Origin: CAG-873 sp910578365 | GTDB taxonomy: Bacteria; Bacteroidota; Bacteroidia; Bacteroidales; Muribaculaceae | Assembly (NCBI GenBank): GCA_951635545.1 | Contig: OX620685.1 | Coordinates: 1,612,001-1,676,000, forward strand | Reading direction: 5' to 3' | DNA length: 64,000 nucleotides | Shown here: one piece after another, positions 51,790 through 61,782 of the stretch | Layout: the number at the start of each line of letters is the position of its first letter | How positions within the stretch are numbered: position 1 is the stretch's first letter | Notes under the pieces: generated by a model | Database searches by the model: none | What the model saw: the letters and a program-made list of their open reading frames with translations, nothing else | Told to the model about the DNA's origin: nothing | Program-made: the position numbers and the translations under genes

Positions 51790-52937
51790 ACGCGAGTTCG
51801 GGATAAGAATATTTAATTTACGACCTATACAAAGGATATAGAGTATCGGGCGGCCTGTCAGGGTCGCCTGATTCATTTGTATAGGTTGAAACTAATCCCA
51901 GAGGACAAGCTGCCCGTTTGACTCGGGTACCTCAAAGTCGAAGTTCACTCCAGGCTTTGTGGCAAAGAAACAATATGCACCCATTGCAGCAAGCAGGTTC
52001 ATGAGGAAGTTGTGTATACTACGATGGCGGGAGTGGACGAGCTGTGCCACATTCTTCAGCATGTCGTTTATGGACTCTATGATGCTCCTTTTACGCAGCA
52101 TCATCTTGTCATAGAACGGCATGAGACGCTGTTTCATATTCGAGCGCAGACCTGTCACAATATGTATTCCGTCATCCCAGAGATGTCCGAAAAGAGACTG
52201 CGATATATATCCCTTGTCGGCATAAAGTTTGCCGAACACCTTGTCTGTCAGCGTGTCAATCACATCCTCGTTGCGGTCATCCACATTGGCGCGTGTCAGC
52301 ACAAAGTTGATCAGTTCTCCTTTTTCGTTACATAGAAGATGCAGCTTGAAGCCTACATACCAACCCATCGTACTCTTCCCCTTGGTCGCGATATCCTTGA
52401 AAACTTTCATGTTGAACTGGCGCTTGTTGTGTATAACCGGAATGCAGGTGCTGTCCACAAAGCTTATCCCCGTGCACTCTCCGAAACATGCAAGTCGCAG
52501 GAACATGGTCATAGCCACAAAACATCGGGGCATGACCTCCACGAAGCGGTTGTAGGAGAATGTCTGCGGAAACAGATGCTTCCAGTGAATGCGCACACAT
52601 CCCAGATAATAGTGCTTGAAGTTTCGGTACGAATTGAAGTGGAAACAGATCAGAATCGTGATGACCTCGGCATCCGACATCATGCGCTTTCTTTTCCGTT
52701 TTGGAGTGTCAGTTGTGGACGGAAGTGCATTTTTTGCCATCTCACCCTCAAATTCTTTGCAGAAATCATCTGCAATACAAAAAATTTCAGTAACTTTACT
52801 TTCGGTAATCATGATACAGTATTTATTGTTTGGTACCTCTAAATTACTAAATATCAGCGAAATTACCAAAAGAATAGGCAACTTTTTCAAGCTGCCTATT
52901 CAACTTTTTTATAGCATTTCTTATCCCGAACTCGCGT
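51790..52937 (-). mobile_element. IS982-family insertion sequence
   Basis: 1148 bp. Inverted repeats ACGCGAGTTCGGGATAAGAA. Flanked by the 5-bp repeat AAAGA (51785-51789 and 52938-52942). This boundary choice also restores the giant gene's frame exactly. Confidence 0.9.
51892..52812 (-). CDS. IS982-family transposase
   Basis: 306 aa from ATG 52812 (MITESKVTEIFCIADDFCKEFEGE). An upstream in-frame Met adds 26 unlikely residues. DDE residues are Asp120 (SFVDSTCIPV), Asp199 (LYADKGYIS) and Glu246 (RSIIESIND). RSRHRSIHNFLMNLLAAMGAYCFFATKP is the typical C-terminus. Confidence 0.93.
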   Translation of the reverse strand: MITESKVTEIFCIADDFCKEFEGEMAKNALPSTTDTPKRKRKRMMSDAEVITILICFHFNSYRNFKHYYLGCVRIHWKHLFPQTFSYNRFVEVMPRCFVAMTMFLRLACFGECTGISFVDSTCIPVIHNKRQFNMKVFKDIATKGKSTMGWYVGFKLHLLCNEKGELINFVLTRANVDDRNEDVIDTLTDKVFGKLYADKGYISQSLFGHLWDDGIHIVTGLRSNMKQRLMPFYDKMMLRKRSIIESINDMLKNVAQLVHSRHRSIHNFLMNLLAAMGAYCFFATKPGVNFDFEVPESNGQLVLWD

Positions 52938-52942
52938 AAAGA

Positions 52943-55864
52943 AAAAAAGAGGCTGACGAAACATCAGCAGATACAGAAGCTATTGCAGACAAAGCAGAGG
53001 CTGTTGCAAGCAAAGTCGAAAGTGAACTCGAAGTTGCAACAACTGAGCAAGATGCCGAAAGACTCTCTCGTGACCTCGACAAAGAAATAGAGGATGTCAA
53101 TAAGCAACTTGCCCTCCTCGGCTACTATGAGGCAGTGGAAGATGACTCCAAATTCCATGAGAGTTATGGTTATATGCTGACAGCAGAGAAAAAAGCTGTA
53201 TCAGACGCTACCAATCTTGCCAAACAGATTGTTAAAGACCTTGGAATTGACATCAAAGTTACGAGTGCTACAACACCTCTTGGGCGAAAGAACGTAAAGA
53301 AAGGTACAACTGTTCGAGCAAATCTTGCACCTGCAGGTGGGGAAATTTATATAACCCTGCCACTTAACGAAGGCAGACATCTCAAGATGTATATCGGTCT
53401 TGAACCGGTTGCAGAGCAAGACTCACGTAGACGAGGAGATAATCTAAAAACGGATAGAATAATGTACCGTGTTGAGTGGCCAGATGAAAAAGGATATGTT
53501 TCATTTGAACGCATAGGGCGTAATTGTTGGGCAGCCTCCAATGTCACCTATGATGAACTGCTTACGGCCATTCGCCGCGAGGCCCGCAATTACCTCCCCG
53601 AAGATGTGGTCAAACCTGCAACTCCTCTTACACCTCAACCGGGCGAGGATATGGTGCAAATGGCTGAACGTGTCGCCAAGTTAAAAGCCCCAAAGAAATC
53701 ACGCATACCCGATGAACAGCCGATGAATGATTTATTCGGCGGTCTGTTTGACGAGGCCGAGCCTAAACAGGACTCCGCTCAGTTCGTCAAGGATATGGCC
53801 GATATGTTGGAGCGCGGAGAGTCGCCTTTCACCGTTACCCCGGAAGTAGAGGCCGAACTCGCAAAGCAGCGTGAGGCAGAGAATAATTCAACAACTCCAA
53901 AAAATAATTCACATGAGAAAACTGACGTACAAGCTCGCCCCGAAACAGCCGGGCGAGGGGGACAGCAACCGCGACCTAATGAACCGTTGGGAACGAGCGC
54001 AGAACATGAAGCTGAGCGAACTGACGGAGGAAGAATGGCTCAACGTGGTGGAGAGCATACTGTGTCTGACACCAAGCGAGGCACAGGAGTATCTGAACAG
54101 CATAAGAGCGAACGAGGCGTAGCACAGCCGAAGAATATTCGCAACAACCATGCCGAGCGTGGTGTAGACTATGCCCCGAAAGGTGAAAAGGCTCGTATTG
54201 ATGCCAACCTTGCCGCCATTGAGGTAGCGAAGAAATTACTCGCGTCCGGCGAAACGGCCACTCCCAAAGAAATGGAAGTCCTGCGCCGTTATAGTGGTTG
54301 GGGTGGTCTTGGCTCTGCTTTCAATGAGGGAAGCACATGGTCGCCTAATCCTATCAACAAGCGACTCCGCGAAATACTTACTCCCGAAGAATACGAAGCT
54401 GCGGTCATGAGCCGCAACAGCGCCTACTACACTCCTGCGCCGGTCATTGATGCCATGTGGGATATTGCAAAGGCTCTCGGCTTCAAGGGCGGTAACATCG
54501 TAGAGGGTTCTGCCGGTATTGGTAACATCATCGGACTGATGCCTACCGAAATCAGCGAACGCAGTAACATTCATGCTGTGGAGATTGACAACACCACAGG
54601 CGGCATTCTTTCCTTGCTCTACCCAGACGCAAAGGTGGAGGTGCAGGGATTTGAGAAAACTCGCATCGCAAATGGCTCGGTAGACCTCGCAATTACCAAT
54701 GTGCCTTTCGTCACCGGCCTTCATGTCATGGACGAAAGCGGCGACAGCGACCTCTCTAAGAAATTCCGCGATATTCATGACTTCTGTATTGCTAAGAACG
54801 TGCGCAAGCTCCGTGAGGGTGGTATCGGTATCTTCATCACATCGAGCGGCACACTCGACAAATCGCAGAAGCTACGCAACTGGCTCGTTGGCGACAAGGA
54901 GGGCTGTGCAGATGTTGTCGGTGTGTTCCGCATGAACAATCAAACATTCGGAGGCACAGCGGCCACTTCTGACATTATCGTTGTGCGTAAGCGTGTGAAT
55001 GGCCGCAAGAGCGCAAATGCAATAGACATAAGCACGGTTACTCCTGTGAGAACCGCGTCTTTCGAGGACGATAGAGGCAAGACGAAAGACCTGCCGATGC
55101 TCATCAACCGATATTTCATTGAACATCCCGAATACATGGGCGGCGAAATGTTCTTTGGCTTTGAGCAGGGCGACACCTACCGACCTACTTCTATGGGATT
55201 GTTCCCGACACGAACAGCCGACCAACCGGCACGAATGGCCGCTTGGGTTCAGCACATTGCCGAAATGGATTGGAGTAAGGAGCAAGGCACCGCAGTCGCA
55301 GAACAGACCACTCACATCAACGAGGCTCTCGGTAAAGATGTCAAGGAGGGAAGCATGGTGACCGACAGCAACGGCAATCTCTGCGTTGCCCGAATGGGTA
55401 GTGCCGTGCCTCTGACGTTCAATAAGAACAAAATCAAGGGACGCACCAAAGAACAATGCTTTGCCGATTACACCGACCTTAAAAACGCTTTGGCCGATGT
55501 GCTGAAATATCAGACGGAGCATAACGATGATGCAGGACTGCAACCGCTTCTCGACCGCCTCAACAGCGCATACGACACCTTTGTAGCCCGATATGGCAAC
55601 CTCAACAAGAACAACAATCTTGCATGGTTGCGCAATGATGTTGATTTTTCAAGCATTGTGGCTCTTGAAACCTACTCCGAAAAAGGCAGCAAGGACGGCA
55701 CGAAGATTAAGACCTACGGCAAGACCGACATCTTCAGTCGCCGTGTTGTTGAAAAGGAAAGCGAACCCGCTCCGAAAAACGTCAAGGACGGTATCATTGC
55801 AAGCCTCTACAAGTATGGCCGCATCGACCCGGAATATCTCGCCTCACAGTTAGGCAAGTCACAG
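52943..55864 (+). pseudogene. giant polyvalent protein gene, fragment 5 (DarB-like methylase domain)
   Basis: Ancestral residues 2436-3409. It opens with a charged coiled coil (ADKAEAVASKVESELEVATTEQDAERLSRDLDKEIEDVNKQLALLGYYEAV) and a small domain that includes YRVEWPDEKGYVSFERIG. A low-complexity linker lies near 53880-54170. A DarB/N6-adenine methyltransferase-like domain follows: LRRYSGWGGLGSAFNEGS, AYYTPAPVIDAMWDIAKALGF, motif I VEGSAGIGN (~residue 2954), HAVEIDNTTGGILSLLYPDAKV, and catalytic-type motif TNVPF (~3019, in place of the usual NPPY/NPPF). In related proteins an SF2 helicase follows; here the gene ends at IS66 copy 3, so the helicase is missing from this window. Confidence 0.88.
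53913..54122 (+). CDS. candidate overprinted small gene inside the giant gene (+1 frame)
   Basis: 69 codons: MRKLTYKLAPKQPGEGDSNR..., continuing DLMNRWERAQNMKLSELTEE and ending AQEYLNSIRANEA. It reads like a folded acidic helical protein, while the giant-gene frame over the same bases is a Gly/Arg/Glu/Thr low-complexity linker (RPETAGRGGQQPRPNEPLG). It is in the same +1 relation to the giant frame as the candidate at 47516-47701. Function unknown. Confidence 0.45.
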   Translation: MRKLTYKLAPKQPGEGDSNRDLMNRWERAQNMKLSELTEEEWLNVVESILCLTPSEAQEYLNSIRANEA

Positions 55865-55924
55865 GTACAACCGTCCGCGATAGCAGGTAAGCCATAAAAA
55901 GAAAGCCGTCCGGATTTTGGGCGG

Positions 55925-57505
55925 CTATTTTTGTGAGTGTTTCCAGCGGTCGGGAAGCAGGTCGCGGTATTTTTCGATCGGGGTGTTTGGCGGCCATGCG
56001 GCACATCGGTCGATGATGTCGCAGAAGTAGTCGAAGACGTTGACTCCGCACTGATGGCAGGTGATGGCCAGCGAGTGGTACAGGGCGGCGGCTTCGGCTC
56101 CGGAGTGGGAGCCGATTGTCAGTCGGCGACGGGTCAGGGATATGTAGCGGTTGATTCGCTCGACTTCGTTGTTGTCAAGTCTGTAGGTGGGTGAGGCGAA
56201 GATGCGTGGTATCTCGTCCCATTGTTTAAGCGCATGTTCGGTGGCGGCAAGCAGCGGGTCGTCGGGTGGCACGCCGATGCGATTTTTGACCGCTGTCAGT
56301 CTCATGCGGATTTTCTCGAGCATCACTTTGGAGTATCGTTGTCTCCACTCAAGGTGCTTTTCCGCCTTCCATCCGTCTTTGCCTATGCGGTGCTGATGCT
56401 CGAAGTGGTAAAGGAGTCCGAAGAGCTTTGCTATTTCCTGCGCCTGCGGATTGTCTTTCAGGTCGAGGAACTTCCGCTTTATATGCTGCAGGCATGGCAA
56501 GCGTTTTATCCCGCTCATCTCACCGATTCCGATATGCCGGTATCCCGAGTAACAATCGCATTGGAACGCTCCGTTGAAGCCTTTGATATGCTGCTTGAAG
56601 ACTTCGGCAGAGCGGGAACCGTCATCATAGAAGAAGTATACAAGCCCGGTTGTCATGCCTACGAACACCCAGATGTAGCCCTTTTTGATCTTCCTGCCCG
56701 AGGGAGTGGCCACCTGCAGCCGCACTTTCTGATAGGTCTCGTCACCACAGATATAATTGTCTTCGACAACTGCCGGCCCGAGAGCCTTGTACAGATTCTC
56801 CAGATGAACCCTTACCTTGCTGACCAGTTTTTGTGCCGTGCCTTTGTCAAGGTCGAAGCCGTGGGCTCGGAAGTATTCGACTGCATTTTCAAGTGGCATG
56901 CAGTGGAGATAGCGTAGCTCGGCGAGTCCGGCAATGAAGGAGGATGTGTACTGCGAGTTGAGCAGCGGCGTGGCGGGAGCGGAGCCTTTGTATATTTTCT
57001 CGTCCTGCACATATTTGCGTACCTTGTAGACTATTTTCTTGAAGCGCATCGGCTCCATGACATAGCGCACAACATCGCATTCGCCTATGAACGTTGCCGC
57101 CTCGGGGTTGAAGTCGGGGCTGTCCGGCTCCACCACAACCGTCTCCACCTCGCACTCGGGATGGGTCTTTCTCCTGGCTCCATTGTTGGTGCGTTTCTTC
57201 TGTGGCCTCTGTTCCGGAGTTTCTGATACGGCAGGAGCCGGCGTCGGTTTCGCCTGACGCTCTGACGGAGACCCCTGCAGACGCTGCACGGCCTGACGCG
57301 CAGCTTTCTCTTTGCTCAGTTCCGCACCTCTGCCCTTTATGACATCTTCCAGCGAGGCTATCTGCCTGCGCAGCTCATCCACTGTCGCCACCAGCTTTTC
57401 GTTGGCTAAAGTAAGCGAGCTGACAGAAGCCAACGCCTCGTCAAGCCGTCCCTGAAGAAACTCGTTCTGGCGTTGCAAAAACTCTGTCAACTCGTTCTTT
57501 TTCAT
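55925..57505 (-). CDS. tnpC: IS66 transposase TnpC (copy 3)
   Basis: 526 aa, same protein sequence as copy 2 at 47902-49482; intact. Confidence 0.95.
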   Translation of the reverse strand: MKKNELTEFLQRQNEFLQGRLDEALASVSSLTLANEKLVATVDELRRQIASLEDVIKGRGAELSKEKAARQAVQRLQGSPSERQAKPTPAPAVSETPEQRPQKKRTNNGARRKTHPECEVETVVVEPDSPDFNPEAATFIGECDVVRYVMEPMRFKKIVYKVRKYVQDEKIYKGSAPATPLLNSQYTSSFIAGLAELRYLHCMPLENAVEYFRAHGFDLDKGTAQKLVSKVRVHLENLYKALGPAVVEDNYICGDETYQKVRLQVATPSGRKIKKGYIWVFVGMTTGLVYFFYDDGSRSAEVFKQHIKGFNGAFQCDCYSGYRHIGIGEMSGIKRLPCLQHIKRKFLDLKDNPQAQEIAKLFGLLYHFEHQHRIGKDGWKAEKHLEWRQRYSKVMLEKIRMRLTAVKNRIGVPPDDPLLAATEHALKQWDEIPRIFASPTYRLDNNEVERINRYISLTRRRLTIGSHSGAEAAALYHSLAITCHQCGVNVFDYFCDIIDRCAAWPPNTPIEKYRDLLPDRWKHSQK

Positions 57506-57582
57506 GGCATAAAGTTACGAAAAATATCCGACATACGCAACTTTTACACCGCTTATTTACTTGATTGCTAAAATATTACATC

Positions 57583-57939
57583 TTATTTTGCAGCCATTCT
57601 GAAGCGATTCTCGACCGTCACCTTCACAGGCGTGAGCCCCCTCATCAGCATATAGAAATCGTCCCACTGAAGCCTGCGAACGCCGTCATCGCCCTTTTTG
57701 AGCACCTCCCGGAAACGGCCTCGCGACAGTCTTTTTGTGTACATCAAAAATCCGTCGCCATCCCATTTCAACGCCTTCATGGTCCTGCGGTCTTTGGAGA
57801 AAAACACATACACATCGCCCGATGCCGGAGAGTGACCCTTCCACGACCACACCATCTGGGTCAGACCGCGGATGCCGTAACGCATCGACACCGGTCTCTG
57901 GCATACCCAGAGCCGCATATCCGCCTCAAGACTCCACAT
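57583..57939 (-). CDS. tnpB: IS66 accessory protein TnpB (copy 3)
   Basis: 118 aa, same protein sequence as copies 1 and 2. Confidence 0.9.
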   Translation of the reverse strand: MWSLEADMRLWVCQRPVSMRYGIRGLTQMVWSWKGHSPASGDVYVFFSKDRRTMKALKWDGDGFLMYTKRLSRGRFREVLKKGDDGVRRLQWDDFYMLMRGLTPVKVTVENRFRMAAK

Positions 57940-58342
57940 CACTCCTGCGTGTCATGACATCCACCAGAAGCGCCAGCCCCTCCGCGCTTATCTCTCCCAG
58001 ACTCACGCCTCGGCCCCAACCGAGTTCGATGTGCACGTCACGCACGATATTGGTGGCACCGACATCCCTGCTCTCATCCGCAACCTGAATACCGGGAACT
58101 TTAACCTCCCGGAATAACGGCTCGCCACCTTCCCGCGACGAATCCGGTCTCTCCGGCAGACTGCGTTGATAATCGCTTATGCTGATTTTACGGCGCCGAA
58201 GCCACTCATAAAGCCGCTGGACGTTGACGCCGGTGCCGGCACAGAAACGGTTCAATGCGATATAGCCGTCTGTCTCGCATTGATTCTTGTAACGCGTCCA
58301 TGTCTCTGAATAGACATCGGACAAAGACTTGTTATAACCCAT
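57926..58342 (-). CDS. tnpA: IS66 accessory protein TnpA (copy 3)
   Basis: 138 aa from ATG 58342, same protein sequence as copies 1 and 2. Confidence 0.85.
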   Translation of the reverse strand: MGYNKSLSDVYSETWTRYKNQCETDGYIALNRFCAGTGVNVQRLYEWLRRRKISISDYQRSLPERPDSSREGGEPLFREVKVPGIQVADESRDVGATNIVRDVHIELGWGRGVSLGEISAEGLALLVDVMTRRSDVES

Positions 58343-58412
58343 GATTCTTTTTGTCGGCAAAGATACAACTCTCTTTCGGAGTTCGTCAATACGCTATCGC
58401 GGATGGTTGTAC

Positions 58413-58575
58413 CCATAATGCGCCCGGTGCCCACGGTATTTATGCCGAGCAACGGGAAGATATACGGATTATTCACCTCGGACGTATAGACCTTATTGAA
58501 CACATCAATAGTGCGGTCTGCAATTGATGATTGCGGCGGTCTACCTTGTGAAACTCCGGCAGGTTCGTCCCAACC
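58413..58575 (-). pseudogene. continuation of the split minus-strand element gene
   Basis: Reads GWDEPAGVSQGRPPQSSIADRTIDVFNKVYTSEVNNPYIFPLLGINTVGTGRIMG on the minus strand, in frame with the part at 60121-61773 once ISAs1 copy 3 and one target duplication are removed. It ends at the IS66 copy 3 junction, so the C-terminus is missing. Confidence 0.8.
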
Positions 58576-58584
58576 TCCGAAGTA

Positions 58585-60119
58585 CACGGCTCTTTCATTT
58601 AAGATTTCGTCTCATTCTCGACAAATGTGTTGTTTTATAGCGAGAGCAGTACGGACGGAGAGAGACTTTAACCTCTGATTTTCAAGAGAATAAGTACAAT
58701 AAAAATTTGGTCAAGTGACAGATTTTTAGTAACTTTATAGGTGATAATCAAAGAGTTACGCTAAAAATGAAGCCACTTGACCAAGTCTGTTCGACTGACG
58801 CCTATGCGCCTGATCATACCGCAAAAGTACACAATAAATTTGACACAAGGCGCAGTATCATGGAAGAGCTTCGAGCATTTGCCTCATCCGTGCCGGATTT
58901 CCGTAGATTGGACAAAGGCAATTTCCGTCACAGCCTCAACGATATCATCATGCTGATGATACTCGGACGTATGGCCGGATGCATCGGACGAGCCGAGATA
59001 TTGGAGTTCGGCAGATACAACCTCAACAAATTACACAAAATGGGCATGTTGAGGAACGGCGTACCATCTGAGGCCACGCTTTGCCGTGTGGAGAACGGCA
59101 TCAACGATATGGATATGGCCGACAGGATGCAGCAGTTCGCAGACATATTCCTTGAAAGACTGACCTGCGCCAGCCGCATCATTGAAATAATCTGCATTGA
59201 CGGCAAAGCCGAGCGCGGCACCGTTCAGGAAAACGGGCGTAGCCCGGATATCGTCTCTGCCTATTCGTTCAGCACCGGCATAACAATCGCCACCGAAGCC
59301 TGTCAGGAAAAGAGCAACGAGATAAAGGCCGTACCGATACTTCTTGATAAAATAGATGTCGCAGGAAAGATTGTCACAGCCGACGCCATGTCTATGCAGA
59401 AGGACATTGTCGAGAAAATCAGAAAGAAAGGGGGTGACTTTCTGATAGAACTCAAAGCCAACCAGCCGTCATTGCGATACGGCATTGAGGACAGGCTAGT
59501 GGAACACACACCGGTATATTCTTACACCGAAGGTCCCGAACTGGCCCACGGCAGGATAGAGACGAGAACCTACCGCGTATATGACGGACTGGACATTATC
59601 GCCGACAAAGAGAAGTGGGGCGGAAACATGACCATCATAGAGTATGAATCATCTACAGTCAAAAAGTCAACAGGGATGCGCACTTCGGAAAAACGCCTGT
59701 ATGTCAGCAGTATGCCTACGAAGACTCCGAAGCTCGGAATCATCGTGCGCAACCACTGGTCGATAGAAAGCATGCACTGGGGCCTGGACTACAATCTCCA
59801 GCAGGACAATATAAAACGTAAGTCGACAAGAGCCGCCCGAAACCTCGACACCATACAGAGAATAGTTTACTCGGTGTTCTCAATATGGAAAGGACTTCGC
59901 AAAAAACGATCGGATAAGAATAAAGGCATAGCCGAACTGATGAGACATATCTCAATGAGCTTTACTCGGCTGATGCGATTTTTAAGCCAAAAATGAAAAA
60001 AATAAGATTTTGACACCAGAATAACTCGTTGACAGACAGACACAGAATATTGCCCGATTCACAATGAACCGGGTAGGGGAAGTCATGCTTTTTATTTTAG
60101 TTTAAATGAAAGAGCCGTG
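58585..60119 (+). mobile_element. ISAs1-family insertion sequence, copy 3
   Basis: 1535 bp with the same ends as copy 2. TCCGAAGTA occurs at 58576-58584 and again at 60121-60129; one extra T (60120) separates the right end from its repeat. This is either a 10-bp duplication with one mismatch or a 9-bp duplication plus one base. Confidence 0.93.
58767..59996 (+). CDS. ISAs1-family DDE transposase (copy 3)
   Basis: 409 aa, same protein as at 42476-43705. The promoter and bracketing inverted repeat lie at 58706-58784. Confidence 0.95.
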   Translation: MKPLDQVCSTDAYAPDHTAKVHNKFDTRRSIMEELRAFASSVPDFRRLDKGNFRHSLNDIIMLMILGRMAGCIGRAEILEFGRYNLNKLHKMGMLRNGVPSEATLCRVENGINDMDMADRMQQFADIFLERLTCASRIIEIICIDGKAERGTVQENGRSPDIVSAYSFSTGITIATEACQEKSNEIKAVPILLDKIDVAGKIVTADAMSMQKDIVEKIRKKGGDFLIELKANQPSLRYGIEDRLVEHTPVYSYTEGPELAHGRIETRTYRVYDGLDIIADKEKWGGNMTIIEYESSTVKKSTGMRTSEKRLYVSSMPTKTPKLGIIVRNHWSIESMHWGLDYNLQQDNIKRKSTRAARNLDTIQRIVYSVFSIWKGLRKKRSDKNKGIAELMRHISMSFTRLMRFLSQK

Positions 60120-60120
60120 T

Positions 60121-61773
60121 TCCGAAGTAGAACGAGCCATTGAGAAAGCCGTGAGGCTCCAACGGGACAACAAGGTGCGCCATATCGAAATAATCTGTAC
60201 GGATAATCACCGCCTTATACGCATTGACATTCGGATAATAAAAGAACAGTAACGGAGCCTCATGCCCACAAGAGCCGGAAGTGCCATATACAATGATGTC
60301 CTTGCCGTCTTGCTTGATGTAGACGGCCACCAATACACCGACAGTTCTATCAATAGTTGTTTGTGGCGCATCGGACCAATGAGCAACATATCCGTCCGAA
60401 TAATTGAATAAAGAAAAACCATCGAAACCTTGAAACAACTGCTTTTTTACACCTGAGAGATTAAGGCGAGAGTTGTAGGCAAACGCTTGATGCGGTATTA
60501 TTTTATCGTGGCTGTCGTAATCGTCAGTCATTACCTCACGAGTTACAAGCGATTGTAGATAGTCCTCCTTAACCGGTATAATGGTACGTCCTGTTTTAAG
60601 TTCCTCAACACGTATGCTATGCAGGAAATAGAATTGCGAACAACTGCGTATATCTTCCTTAACTGCGTCTGCACTACGTTTGGGAGTCACCAACACGCCT
60701 CCGGGTCGCAAAGAAAGATTATTAGGGGTAAAAGTAAATGCATAGAGTTTGCCAAAGTTGTTTTTCTGATAGCGCAGAGGGTATGTTGTCGTGCTTGCAG
60801 CTTGGTTTGTGTGCTTGCAGACGCTGAAGCTCGATAAGTCCTCACCGCCATTGATAAACTTTTCGCATTGTCCGTTTTGGTCATATGTATAGATAGGTTT
60901 GGAAATGAATATATCCACCGACTTAATAATGTCGCTCCAATTTTTAAGCGAGTTTAAGTCAGATTTAAGCGCGTAGTCGAGAGTATGCACAGGAGCAACG
61001 ACACGAAGAACAGCACTTGTATATGTGTCGTCTTTGCCATGAAGATTGAACCAAAATACACGAGGTGTATTCTCGGAGCTACATATCATAAGGATAGGTG
61101 CTGAATGCCGGGTCAGAGAACCGTCATACAGGCGATACGCATATCTTACGAAGAAAGGATATATGAATTTGCCTTTCTGTGTAGACTCCTCAGCAATGAA
61201 TTTGTTTATCTTGGCTAAGACTTGATTGGTGATATTGGTTTTCTGAGTATCGTCAAACTCAGAATAGATATTGTTCTTGTGTATGCTGTAGTTTATGGTA
61301 AACTCGTCTGTTCGTTTCATTTCACCTTGCAAACCAAACGAAAGTGAACATTCGGGCATGGAGGTGCCGAGATACAAATAGCCGGACGTGTCACCTTTCC
61401 AAAGGAAATAGTGCATACCGTCAGAACAGAGAATGAGCAAGGTATTACCAATAGAGCTGAACTGATAAATATCAACCCCGGAGAAAGAGCGTAGGACAGT
61501 TGGTGTTGAGGCCGTATCTCCATAGGTTGAGTTGTCGAGCCAACTAACCGTTTTTCCTTCCAAAAGGATATAGTGCTTGTATGCCGATGTTCCGTGAATG
61601 TAGACAGCCTTTTGAGAAGCAGACAGGCCAATAGATGTTGGTATCGGTTGCAGAAGTGGCTTCAATTGGCTGTCCTCGCTGATGAGATTGAGCGATGTTG
61701 CAAGCTGACCGTCCGAGCATTCGTAGTCGGACGGTTGAGATGTGTAGCCGTTGTATTTAATATCTTTAATCAT
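60121..61773 (-). pseudogene. large element protein of unknown function, interrupted by ISAs1
   Basis: 551 codons from ATG 61773 (MIKDIKYNGYTSQPSDYECSDGQLATSLNL), plus 54 more at 58413-58575 after the IS, and then lost. The sequence is rich in beta-strands and aromatic residues (YKHYILLEGKTVSWLDNSTYGD; VDIYQFSSIGNTLLILCSDGMHYFLWKGD; YAYRLYDGSLTRHSAPILMICSS), as in phage tail or baseplate-like proteins and beta-propellers. I do not recognise a named family. As it stands, translation would add TRLFHLN from the IS and stop at 60097. The 119-residue gene at 63140-63490 probably preceded it on the same strand before an IS110 came between them. Confidence 0.7.
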
Positions 61774-61782
61774 AGTGAGCAA

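Larger units (their letters stand above)
55865..58412 (-). mobile_element. IS66-family element, copy 3, at a recombination junction
   Basis: 2548 bp, same ends and orientation as copy 2. The flanking octamers differ (AGTCACAG at 55857-55864 and CCATAATG at 58413-58420), so this copy does not mark a simple insertion. It separates the plus-strand giant gene from a minus-strand gene. Confidence 0.95.

Noticed and set aside
52942..52948. A AAA AAG slippery heptamer suggesting programmed -1 frameshifting in the giant gene
   Set aside because: It seemed needed only if the IS982 ends were placed at CGCG. With the AAAGA duplication and ends ACGCGAG, the frames join without any shift.
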